DNA of 64,000 bases from Tomocerus qinae (lineage: Eukaryota; Arthropoda; Collembola; Entomobryomorpha; Tomoceridae), in the NCBI GenBank assembly GCA_020055645.1, contig CM034546.1, forward strand, positions 71,610,001 through 71,674,000, in the 5' to 3' direction. Shown piece by piece: positions 15,607 to 26,474 of the stretch (its first letter is position 1; each line of letters starts with the position of its first letter). A program made the translations under genes and the position numbers. The notes under the pieces were generated by a model. That model ran no database searches. It saw nothing but the letters and a program-made list of their open reading frames with translations, and was not told the origin of the DNA.

Positions 15607-17424
15607 ATGGGTGGGACATTATCGAAGGAGATTTTGGATTCACTAAATGGCAATCGTACACATACTTGGAAAGACTGGCAAGAGCAAGAGCTAAATGAAT
15701 TAACTTTTAGGTCCAACTCTGCTGATTTATTGGCTGTCACCGAGGTAATTATGTAGATTGTATTATTTATGTCTTGATAAAATGTATTATAAGATTTAGA
15801 TTTTGATATTTTGATACTTTTGGTGTTTGGGCACAGCTATTATAAATTACATTCTAAAAATATACTTTTTAGTTAACGTTTTTGATTTCTTTATAAAGGT
15901 TACAGAAGATACCTATGTGTTTCGGTGGAACATACATGGTTTTAAAGTTTGCCTTAAGGATAGGGATCCGAGGAGGGAATTGAGGTCTCCTGTGTTTCAA
16001 ATTAACAAAGGAGAGAGTACAACTCAATGGTAATTGGGAAAAACATTCCTCAATATATAAGTAAACTACATATTATTATTGTATGACAAATTATAACCTG
16101 TCACCTGTACACAGGCGGTTAAGAATTAAATGGAACAAGAAAATAGAACGATGTTTTTCAAACGAACAAGATGAATTTGTTTCAATATTTTTACAATTGA
16201 TTGAAGGAAAAAATCCTACCAAAGCTTACTTTGAAATTGATTTGTTTAACTCAGTAGAATGTGGGCGGAAGGGTCAGATAATTTTTCAATTCTATCCTGA
16301 TATTATAATCTAATTAAAATATTATTTAATATTTTGGTTAGAAATTTATTTTTTGATATTGTGATTCATGTATTTTATTTTAATTTCAGTTTCGTCTCAA
16401 GAAATAAAGACATTCACGCTCACGACACCGTTATATGGCTTCACCACATTTATTCATATAGAAGATTTACTTAATCCATTGTACGAATTCTTGGAAGAGG
16501 GCACCCTGAAGCTTCAGTGTCTCATTAAAGTGGAAGATGATGCAGAGCATCTCGTGAGCTTCAGCAAAACTGCAGCAGGTGAAACATCATGCAAACGAAA
16601 TCTAAAATCTGATCTAAGTGATTTGTATAACTCTTCAACATTTTCGGATGTGTCCATCCAAACCAAAACTTCAGTATTGAAAGCACATAAAAACATCCTC
16701 TCATGTAATTTTGTCCTTAAGTTATTATTTCAAGGTCAAATCTAAAGTTAAATTAGGCTAAAAAATTACTGAGATTAACTCTATTTGAATTCTTTAGGTC
16801 GAAGTCCAGTTTTCTCTTGCATGTTTCATACCGAAATGATGGAATCAATTAATAATACTGTCAACATTTCGGATTTTGATGAGAATATCGTGGAGGGGAT
16901 GTTGAAATACGTTTATGGGTAAATATTTAATTACATAGTCGTATAACAAAAATTTGGAGACATCTATTTCGATCTAATGACAATTACTGAAAACTGTAAC
17001 GATATAATATATTAATAATTTAGTTGCCATCTAAGCCAGGAATTTCTTGAGGGGAAAGCCATGGATCTGTTTCAAATTGCTGATAAGTATAATATCGAAG
17101 GGCTTAAAGAAGATTCTGAGAAAGCCATCTCAAGAAAACTCTCGATTGAAAACGTTTCTGAGTGTCTTATCTTTGCGGATGCAAATAACGCAATAAATTT
17201 GAAGAAAAACTCCATTAAATTCTTCAACATGTACGTTGCATAATCTGATTATTTTAATACTTAGTTAAAGCGTATTTAAAAAATTTGATTAATATGAATG
17301 AAAAATTATTTCTTTTCCGTCCAGGAATGCATCAAAAGTAAAGAACACGGAAGGGTTTCAAAAGCTGTTGGCCTATAATTCCAGTCCTTCAATATTTATG
17401 GATCTCTACAAGGCATTATTGTGA
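15607..17424 (+). CDS. MATH-BTB protein 1 (SPOP-like adaptor)
   Basis: Predicted Cullin-3 ubiquitin ligase adaptor: MATH domains bind substrates and BTB domains bind Cullin-3 and dimerise. The exons are 15607-15744, 15899-16029, 16115-16272, 16390-16704, 16798-16918, 17024-17230 and 17325-17424, joining to 389 residues. Residues 1-46 are a divergent N-terminus. MATH is about 47-195, starting at VTEDTYVFRWNI. BTB is about 217-320, with the hallmark FSDVSI...LKAHKNILSC. A helical BACK-like tail follows. The longer N-terminus and divergent MATH core separate genes 1 and 2 from genes 3-7. No nuclear localisation signal was recognised. The domain call is firm. The Cullin-3 role is inferred from the family and substrates are unknown. 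Confidence 0.85.
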
Positions 17425-18290
17425 TATTACTATTATTATTAACTAGGCTCCCAGTAAAGTTTGGCATTTAGAAAGGTAGGCATTCAGCAACCATTAGCTG
17501 AATTTATAAATTCATTATAAAAATTGCACCACTTGCCACAAAACAGAATACTTGTCACACAGTTTAGATTGCTATTTTGCTTTTAAGGAACTTGCATATA
17601 TTACGTGTGCATATGATGAGAGGAGGAGGTACCCAAAAGTGTTAAAGTCAGCACTTGCTTAACTTAATTTACACATGGGGTAAGGGGTTTTGCGTTACGT
17701 AATATATGCAGGTTCCCTAGGCTCTCCTACCATAAATGCTTAGATATATAGATAGTTTATTGCTTTATCTAGTCTGTTGTTATATATTAGATTCAGAATT
17801 CGGTCTATTTTCTCTTCATGAGGCAATTGTATGACCAGATTATACTTGCAATTATTGTAAATACTGAATCAAAATTAACGCGAAACTATCTGTAACAAAT
17901 TATAAGAAGTATAATATTGTTCACAGGCTTATCTTAATCAGAAGAAAAATTATACATGATAAGTATAGTGACAAAATAATGCTTAAATTAAGAGCTAAAA
18001 GTTAATGTTAGATTTGGGTATTCAGACTATAGAATTAAATTTATAGCTCTATTGCATAAATATAAAAATTATATTGAATTAATCCTAAACCTTCTTACCA
18101 TAATCATATTGTACGTTATTAATTAATAAAATAATCTTTTCTGAAAGTTCCAAAAAAAGTCTTGGAGAATTTATTTGATCCTTAGCCTTTCAACAAAGGA
18201 ATGCTTCTATTCAGGGATATACTATATTGAGCATATAAAAGTTGAAACATAACTAAATATGTACGCCATTTTAATTCAGAATACATGGAA
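17425..18290. other. 3' flank of MATH-BTB gene 1
   Basis: There is no gene. About 530 bp (17425-17955) has no counterpart downstream of MATH-BTB gene 2 and contains the TIR element at 17586-17721. From about 17955 the sequence matches the gene 2 3' flank. The last 110 bases (about 18190-18300) are nearly identical to 21975-22085. Confidence 0.5.
17586..17721. mobile_element. Short TIR element (MITE)
   Basis: AGGAACTTGCATATATTACGT at the left is matched by its complement at the right with one mismatch, giving 21-bp inverted ends around about 90 bp of non-coding sequence. The element is absent from the equivalent position after MATH-BTB gene 2. No convincing target-site duplication was seen. 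Confidence 0.6.
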
Positions 18291-18890
18291 ATCGTTGTTT
18301 TAACTGTTATCCCTGTAATCTTAATAACATCATTCACATGGGTGACTTGACTATTTAACATAGAGGGGAAAATTAATTGAGACCGGTAGACCTGTCAACA
18401 AATGTCTTCGACTGAAATCAAGTAAAATTTACTGCAACAGTAAATTGGATTTTAGGTATTTATCTAGTGTGAGAGTGTGTATAGTTTGATAATAATAAGT
18501 TGAACTTTGAGAAAGCCGAAACAAATAGAAGAGACTTTTTAAGTGTTGACAAAACGTGTTCCATTTACGACGCCATGTAAATATTTCGGATTATAGTTAC
18601 TTAATTAATACTACACTTGTTATTAGAAAACCAGAGCATGAATTGCTAAATATTTTATGGGATCCCCTCGATGTATTAAAATTAGCAATAGAAGGTTCCT
18701 TCGTTGCTATTGAAGAATCCTCCTGTGATTTTACGAGATCCTTACAAGGAAAGACTACAATTTTGGGACAAGACTGCTGGAAATTCGGAAAAATGACGGA
18801 AAGAGGAATTGCGAAAAACTTCAATACCGTCCGTCACTATATGCACTAGTCCATAAAGGAAATCGAAACCAACGCAGAGGCCAAAACATG
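18291..18890 (+). pseudogene. Carboxylesterase pseudogene (promoter plus last exon)
   Basis: Bases 18325-18560 match the promoter and leader of the esterases (CACATGGG, CCTGTCAACAAATG, TTGAACTTTGAG, AAGTGTTGACAAA). They are followed almost directly by intron 7 sequence and a copy of exon 8 from 18629 (KPEHELLN, WDPLD). Exons 1-7 are missing. A net 2-base deletion after the ..IEG.. codons at about 18695 shifts the frame, and the normal stop is lost. The TATA-like box is degraded to GTGTATAG. This is a third, internally deleted copy of the esterase upstream of MATH-BTB gene 2. Confidence 0.85.
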
Positions 18891-18960
18891 ATTTTCATTT
18901 TTATGAGATTTATCAATTTGATTTACAATTTGGTATTGGTTTAATTAAGAATAATAAAAT

Positions 18961-19099
18961 CCCTTATGGAACGATTTATCCTCAGTGCATTTTTCGTTTT
19001 GTGCATGAAATAGCCTCAATGCATCAAACAAGAAGTGCAGTAGGGCTATTTCGTGCACAAAACGAAAAGTGCATTGAGGCTAAACCGTTCCTTATGGGA
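18961..19099. mobile_element. Foldback hairpin element
   Basis: Bases 18961-19015 pair with 19044-19099 as imperfect inverted repeats of about 55 bp around a 28-base loop. The core CGTTTTGTGCA is complemented by TGCACAAAACG. There is no coding potential. It lies in the 3' flank of the esterase pseudogene. Confidence 0.75.
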
Positions 19100-19503
19100 C
19101 TTTAAGTGACTATAGAATAAAAGGAATTATAGATAAAAATTTTGCAAAACAGAAATCCTTTTTAGTTACTTATATAAAATCGATTAAATATTTAATGCAA
19201 CATTTTGTTATCTTTCTATTAATGGGTGTTGGAGTTGGAGTTACTCCTTACTCCAACCAACTCAAACTCAAATCTTTTGAAATTGTGTTGTAGTGAGAGC
19301 GAAGAAACACAGATACTCTTGGTCTTCGGCGGCTATTGTCAAACCGAGCGCTATAACTCAAAATAGCGGTTTTTGTACATAATATTCATTGTATACATTC
19401 AATGTTGGGTTGTTGGCTGAAAAATTATATCATTCATCACTTGTTGATTGTCACTAATCACTACATCTACATCTACTCATTCACTTCACACTTGGACTGA
19501 ATA

Positions 19504-19794
19504 CTGAATTTAGGCAGCGTAATTTCGTTTCCTCCGTTTCTTCCAATCCCGTTTCCTTCAAGGTGTCACATAATCTATTATCCGTTTCCTCCAAACTTGT
19601 TACCATAGCATCCGTTGCCTCCCGTCACTATTTTTGCCTTTTTTCTGACCTAACCTTATAAAAAATAAACATGTTACTTTAGGTCATTAAAAAGGCAAAA
19701 ATAGTGACGGGAGGAAGGATGTTAGGATTTAGGATAATAGGTTATGTCGCAACTTGGAGGAAACGAAATCCCACTTTCAACTGTCTAAATTCAG
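19504..19794. mobile_element. Foldback element upstream of MATH-BTB gene 2
   Basis: CTGAATTTAGGCAG at 19504 is matched by CTGTCTAAATTCAG ending at 19794. The inner stretch CCCGTCACTATTTTTGCC (19621) pairs with its complement near 19691. The arms are about 120-145 bp around a short AT-rich centre. The insertion separates a promoter block shared with MATH-BTB gene 1 from the gene 2 start. Confidence 0.75.
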
Positions 19795-19862
19795 CTTTCA
19801 CTTGTTTCAAAATACTCTTTGCAGCAATCCTTCTATATTGTGCAATACTTTAAGGACTGACG

Positions 19863-21694
19863 ATGGGTGGAGTACAATCGAGAGGCATTTTTGATTCACT
19901 AAATGGCTATCATAAATGGCAAGGGCAAGAACTAAAAGAATTAACTTTTGGGCCCGACTCTGCTGATTTCTTGGCTGTTACCGAAGTAATTGTGTAGATT
20001 TTATTCTGTTTAGATAAAATATTTTAAAATGTTTTGATTTTGATGCATTAGCTTTTGGGCAGCAGCTATCAGCTATTATGAAAGACATTATATATTAAAT
20101 ATACTTTTTAGTTAACATTTTTTATTTCTTTATAAAGGTTACAGAAGATACATTTGTTTTTCGTTGGGACATACGTGGTTTTAAAGTTTGTATTAAGGAC
20201 AAGGATCCCATGAAGGAATTGACGTCTCCTGTATTTCATATTAACAAAGGCGAGAGTTCAACTCAGTGGTAATTTTGAAACAGATCGCTTATTATATTAA
20301 TTAAACTACATATTATATAATATTCTGAATTATAACCTGCACACAGGCAGCTAAGAATTCAATGGAGCAAGAAAGTGCAACGTCGAGATTTTTCAAATGG
20401 ACAGGATGAATTTCTTTCAATATTCTTGGATTTGGTGGAAGGAAAAAGTCCTACCAAAGCTTACTTTGAAGTTGATTTGTTTAACTCAGAAAGATGCTGG
20501 CTGAAGTGTCAGATAATTTTTTAATATTAATATCAATTTAATGCAGATATAATCTAATTATATTAATTAATAGTCGAGTTAGACATTTTGTTTCTTTGTA
20601 TTGTACTTTATGTACTTTATTTTAATTTCAGTGTCGTCGAAAGAAATAAAGACGTTCACTTCGGGTGCAACGGAACCGAACCGGACATGGGGATGGACCA
20701 CATTTATTCAAATAGAAGATTTACTTTATCCATTGTACAAATTATTGGATGATGACACCCTGAAGCTTCAGTGCCACATTAAAATTAAAGGTGATGCAGA
20801 CCGTGTCGTGAGCTTCAGCAAAACTGCAGCAGACGAAACATCATGCAAACGAAATCTGAAATCTGATCTAAGTGATTTGTATAACTCTCCAAACTTTTCG
20901 GATGTGTCTATCCTAACCAAATCTTCAGTATTGAAAGCACATAAAAATATTCTCTCATGTAATTTAATTCAGTTTATATCCCACAATTATTATTCCAGAT
21001 CATTCTAAGGATATATTTAGTTAAAAAATGGATTTACTGAGATTAACTCAAATTGCATTTGTTTAGGTCGCAGCCCTGTTTTCTCTGCCATGTTTCGAAC
21101 CAAAATGTGTGAATCGATTAATAACACTGTGAACATTTCGGATTTTGATGAGGATATCGTCGAGGGGATGTTGAGATACATTTATGGGTAAATATTCAAT
21201 GACACAGTTCATATCGTATAACAATGTGGAGACGTCTATTTCGATCTAATGACTGAAAACTGTAACGATGTAATAATTTAGTTGCGAGTTAAGCCAGGAA
21301 TTTCTTGAGGGGAAAGCCATGGATCTGTTTCAAATTGCTAATATGTATGACATTGAAGGACTTAAAGAAGATTCTGAAAAAGCCATCTCTAGAAATCTCT
21401 CGATTGAAAACGTTTCTGAGTGTCTTATCTTTGCAGATGCGAATAGCGCAATAAATTTGAAGAAAAACTCCATCAAATTTGTCAACATGTATGTTGCATT
21501 GTTGCATAATAATCTGATTATTGCAATTTGAATTACTTACAAGGGTATTTAAAATAGTTGATCATTATGAATGAAAAATTATTTCTTCTCTGTCCAGGAA
21601 TGCATCAGAAGTAAAGAACACGGAAGGATTTCAAAAGCTGCTGGCCTATAATCCCAGTCCTTCAATATTTATGGATCTCTACAAGGAATTGTGA
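19863..21694 (+). CDS. MATH-BTB protein 2 (SPOP-like adaptor)
   Basis: This is the duplicate of MATH-BTB gene 1 with the same predicted adaptor role. The exons are 19863-19985, 20138-20268, 20347-20507, 20632-20958, 21067-21187, 21282-21488 and 21598-21694, joining to 388 residues. The order is a 41-residue N-terminus, MATH (VTEDTFVFRWDI), BTB (FSDVSI...LKAHKNILSC) and a helical tail ending MDLYKEL. The exon 3 donor is read as GTCAGA at 20508, matching gene 1. That reading is needed because the preceding base is T instead of G; the fused codon becomes Leu instead of Val. MATH length differs from gene 1 by small in-frame indels only. Confidence 0.85.
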
Positions 21695-21974
21695 CAAGTA
21701 TAGTGACAAACATGCTTAACTTAAGATTTAAAAGTTAATTTTAGGTTAGAGTATTTAGAATTAAATTTTTGCCCTATTGTATAAATATAAATATTGTTTA
21801 CATTAGCATAATCAATTTCCTTAGTGAACTCATACGAAGGGCACTTCTGAATTCATTTATTCTTACTCTAATTATTAATTAGATTGTAGGTTATTAATAA
21901 AATAATCTCTTCTGAAAGTTCCAAACTAAGACTTTGTAAGTTAATAACAAAAATTTCATCTTTAGCCTTTGAAT

Positions 21975-22085
21975 AAAGGGGTGATTCTATTCAGGGATTT
22001 ACTATATTGAGCATATAAAAGTTGAAACATAACTAAATATGTACGCCATTTTAATTCAGAATACATGGAAATCGTTGTTTTAACG
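21975..22085. repeat. Near-identical 110-bp block, second copy
   Basis: This block follows MATH-BTB gene 2 and is almost identical to about 18190-18300 after gene 1, more so than the surrounding flanks. It marks the right edge of the duplicated esterase plus MATH-BTB unit. It could be a functional 3' element or a tract of gene conversion. Confidence 0.6.
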
Positions 22086-22320
22086 ATAGCAATGAATATG
22101 TCTGCATTTCCCTATACCATGTTTTTATTTATTTTGTCTTTCCAAAATTATATATTTTAGATTATTTCAACACTTCATTTTCCATGTTTGATAATTAAAA
22201 AGTTTTAGTAACTTGCCCTAGACGTACCCCTCAAAGCACCTCCGGGTGTTGCGCTTGCGCGAGATTGGATATCACCAAGCACCACTTTCCATGCACCACT
22301 GAGTGCTAGGTACTGGCTGG

Positions 22321-22799
22321 TACTATTTCAAACGTTGTGTAAGTCAGCCATTGTTATCTCCATTACTTCTTCTGGCATTCACCTTTGTCTTCTCATTCTT
22401 TCTGATAATTTACTCATTATTTTGCTCAAATTCGGCCATTTTGAGTTATTCTATCCTTTTATCGTTAATAATAATCGGGGCAATAATTCTGCATTGACTG
22501 CGTGTTAAACTGATTGGACGTCGTCTGCATTCTCTGATTCTTCACTGCATTTGGTAAGTTATTGCAAAATTAAACCTTCTGATTAATTTTAAGTCATTTT
22601 TTTGTCTTTAATACTATTTCTTGGAAGGAGTCGCCATTTTCTCTAAAAATGTTTGAACAGCCTGGTCATATCAGGAATTATTAGCATTTCCTTGACATTA
22701 GTGTGTATATCTTTCAAGAAGAGCAATCTTGGAAGAAATTGAATATAATTATATCCTGATTTATGACAATGATTTTATGTATTTTAATTTATTTCATAG
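22321..22799 (+). promoter_or_regulatory. Promoter, 5' UTR exon and leader intron of MATH-BTB gene 3
   Basis: The block TTTCAAACGTTGTG then AAGTCAGCCATTGTT (22327-22355) recurs upstream of MATH-BTB genes 4, 5 and 7. It holds a TCAGCC initiator-like core. A leader exon seems to end at about 22553 (GTAAGT donor), and the next exon starts at 22800 after an ATAG acceptor, 62 bases before the start codon. The gap from 21695 otherwise holds gene 2 3' flank. Confidence 0.5.
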
Positions 22800-22861
22800 G
22801 ACGAAAGATTTCTCTGAGGGCCACATCCACTTCGATAGAAGCATAACTTCAAACGGGAAAA

Positions 22862-24692
22862 ATGAGTGAGTCCTCATCGTCTCGGAATGACAACGACAAT
22901 GATAACATTGACAGCTTTGGAGTTACGGAGGTATAAATTCATTGTACAATGTAATTGTATTTCTAAAACTAATAATAAGAAAAAAATGTTTTGGGATATC
23001 TAGGCCTCAAAATATTTATTTTTGGAACCATTTCTAATTTTATTGTTTTCCAATTTAGTACAAGTCAAGTGTGTTTACTTTTCGGTGGAATATCAAGAAT
23101 TTCAAACATCGCCTTCGACGTGAGGATGCTGAGTTATTTTCGCCTGTATTCATAAGTCCCAGCTGCGGTGAACCAAGACCACTGAGATGGTAATAAAGCA
23201 TTATTCTCATATTTTGCAATAGTATGTATTTCAGGTTAAATAACAATTTGTTAATATTTAATTAATTCTTTCAACTTAATAATGGTGCTTAATTTCTGTT
23301 TACTAGGAAACTTGCAGTCCAATGGGGCAAACAACAAAAGGATCCTATTTCACCAGAAAGAAGATATCTTTCGGCATATTTGTATTTGGTCAATTGTAGA
23401 AAGCCTACCAAAGTGAGTTATCAATTGGATTTACTGGACTACCAAGGAAATTTGAGAAAAACTGGTAATTATTGTTAATTAATAGTAGCAGTTGCTTTTT
23501 TGTGTTGAATTACATACTTATTGTTATGTGTAATGAGTATAAGCGGGATTGTTATGTTTTCAGCAAAAACAACCTACACGTTCACCTCCTCCACCACGGG
23601 ATTTGGATTCCCCACTTACGTGAGAATTGCAAACTTACACTTTCCGCCAAATCATTTGTTAGACGACAACACTCTCAAGCTCAGATGCCAAATTAAAAAG
23701 ATTTGGGACACAGCTCAACTACTACCAAGTCCACAAGAACAAGCTGCTGCCATCCGCAAAAATTATATCATCTCCGACTACGCCGAACTTTTTAACAACC
23801 CAAACCAATCCGACGTATCCATCAAGACCATATCAAACACTTTGAGGGCACACAAAGCCGTACTCTCATGTAATTTTATTTTTCTACAATTTCTGTCAAA
23901 TGTCATCATTTAATAAAGGATAAAAATATAATAATTCCTAATCTGTCATGTCTAATGGAATGCTATTTGTCAATTTATAGGCCGAAGTTCTGTTTTCTCA
24001 GCCATGTTCCAATCCGAAATGTCCGAGTCCGTCAATCACATTGTGGAGATCCTGGATTTCGAGCATGATGTCGTAAATGCGATGCTGAAGTACATTTATT
24101 GGTACGAAATTAAACTCTCATATAATTCTGATTATTATCACTAGACAAGATTTTAAATTTTTTATTTGAAATGGACATCAGATTTCTATTTTATTGGTAT
24201 GAAGTTAAACTCTTTTATAATGAGGACTATTTTCACTTGACAAGATTTGGAATTTTTAAAAAATTTAAACAGACATTGAATTTCTATACCTACGATATTT
24301 TTTATTTAGTGGCGAGATACCTGGAGGCATTCTCTCAAAATATTGCCAAGCCGTGCTTCAAATTTCGGATAAGTATTTTATCACCGGATTGAAGGAAGAA
24401 GCTGAAGAATTTATTGCGGGAAATCTCTCTTTGGAAAACGTCACGGATTCGCTCATTCTTGCCGACATGTACAACGCTTCTAATTTGAAGAAGAGAGCCA
24501 TTAGGTTTTTCAACATGTAAGTTTAAATTATATCTTTATCATTTTACAACAATGAATATAGTATATGTCAGTAATTATAATATATTTCATTCTTTGTATA
24601 GAAACAAAACAAAATTACTGGATACTGGAGCGTCTCAGAAAATCTTGAACTACAATCCCTCTTTGTTGATTGAGTTATACCGGGCATGCTAA
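22862..24692 (+). CDS. MATH-BTB protein 3 (SPOP-like adaptor)
   Basis: Predicted Cullin-3 adaptor. The exons are 22862-22930, 23059-23189, 23307-23464, 23564-23869, 23981-24101, 24310-24516 and 24602-24692, joining to 360 residues. The N-terminus is short, acidic and Ser/Asn/Asp-rich (1-23). MATH is about 24-175 (SSVFTFRWNIKNF). BTB is about 195-297 (QSDVSI...LRAHKAVLSC, ending KYIYWCGE). A helical tail ends LIELYRAC. The start ATG follows a spliced leader exon. A broken copy of exons 4-7 lies at 35210-36283, and the 3' flank is shared with it to about 25150. Confidence 0.87.
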
Positions 24693-25667
24693 GCTAATCC
24701 CTTAGTTATTAGAGTTACTACTAGTATAATATGTTATTACTATGTTTCGAGTTTAAGTTTTAATTTTTATGATTAATTTTGTGCCTGTTAAAATCCCAAT
24801 AATTAAGTTCATAAAATATATAAATGATTTCGTTTGATTATTCAGACACTTTCTGTGTAGAATGTAGTTAGTATCAAAATTTACTAGATAATTTGTTTGA
24901 AGTGTCGTTATTTATTTACTTATTACTTTGTTATAGTTGGGTGATATTATTTACATATTATTATATTTAGGTGTATGCAACAAGAATGTCCATGATCACT
25001 TTACACATTACACATACCATATTAAGCACATAATTAATTGTTATAGTTTTGTAAATATCCTTTAATTATGAATTATCATTAAATTTCGTCTAAAATTCCA
25101 CTATCTATGATTTCAAAAATGTCAAAATTATTTCTACCTTTCACACAAATTTTCATAAAATTATGGACGAAAGGGGACGAATGAGGAAAGAACGGTACGA
25201 TTGAGGAAAAATGACTGAATTGGACCGAATGAAGACGTTAATCGAAGTTATCTTACCTTCTGTCATTGGACAGGCCTAAGGATGGAAAAAGATGACAGAC
25301 TTTGACAATTGGCGTTTTTTCCTTTGGGCCATTTTAAGTTAAGATTTACGAAACCAAAGCTCAAGACATTGCTGAACTGATGGCAAGAATTGTTGCCGAG
25401 GTTGCAAGCATTAAACCCCAATGCAACTCATTAATGTCGACTTACTGGTAAAACAGAATGGAGTAGTAGGAACTGGTCACAGGCATTTGTAAAATTTATG
25501 AAATTAAGGTACATGTAAAAATCTCATACTGTCTTAAATGGCTAACCCTGTACAACTGATTAGAAAATGAATGCTTTGAAATATTCGATTTTATTTTCAA
25601 TTCCAAGCATTTCATTACCAAAATTCATTATAGTTTTTAAAAACATTAATATTACTTAAAATGCTTA
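24693..25667. other. 3' flank of MATH-BTB gene 3 with inverted-repeat element remnant
   Basis: Sequence up to about 25150 is duplicated at 36284-36745. From about 25150 to 25553 lies a one-armed relative of the foldback element of esterase 1 intron 1. It carries the complementary GGACGAATGAGG repeat and ends in GTCTTAAATGGCTAACCC. Bases after about 25496 match 37997-38185, downstream of the second receptor exon 1. No gene is present. Confidence 0.6.
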
Positions 25668-25933
25668 CTGTTTCTCTCTTTGTACCAGAGAGTGTTGGTC
25701 ATCATGAGGCAAATGTCATTAGTGTTATTCATGTTTAGTCATGCTGTACACCAAAAACCTGAAAACTCCAAGCGTAGTAAATTAAAATAGAAATCCTAGC
25801 TGCGAAATATTAAAAAGTGTACCTTCCATGTAAATCTGTGCTAATATAATAGCCACTCCATAAATTGATGTAGCCAACAAGTTTGCCATTCCACAATACG
25901 ACAAAAGTATTTTTTTTCTTTATCGAGTAGGCA
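25668..25933 (-). pseudogene. Chemoreceptor exon 1 fragment
   Basis: The reverse strand matches most of exon 1 of the receptor at 36987-38552, together with its donor site and the start of its intron (to about 25566). The first 30 or so codons, including the start, and the whole second exon are missing. A net 4-base insertion near 25729 shifts the frame. The copy is broken at 25933, where sequence flanking the Kazal gene begins. It is a segmental duplication remnant. Confidence 0.75.
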
Positions 25934-26474
25934 TTACGAAGTCTATGAAGTGATCATTGTAATATTACTTTCTCTTAACTTTCTCTTATACAACAAATTC
26001 AATTCCGAAATAATTTATAACAATAAATTGCTTAGCAGTAATTTTGTCATATGTTTTAAAGCTTTATTTCCTATGATTCTTCGTATTCATTCTATCTTGA
26101 CCTGGATGTTAATTTTAGAATATATCTTATAGTTTTGTTATCCTACATTTAAGAGACGAACACGAACATCTTGATAATCTCCGTTATGCTTTCGTAAATT
26201 TTCAATTTTTGCACAATTATTAATGGTAAACGTAAAGTTTTGATGACAAGCCATTTTTTGGTTCATTTATTTATTTATGTTTCAAACTAAATTGTCTTTG
26301 AGTTGAACATTATACATTTTACATTATTTTAAAAACTGATGGTATTGAATTGCTATACAAATAGTATACGTTATCAACATAATATCGTTTAAGTATAGGA
26401 AAATCTTGAGTACAATAATAATATTATTATGTTCCTTAATTTTTATTACACTTTTCCATTATGTTTTCAAAATT

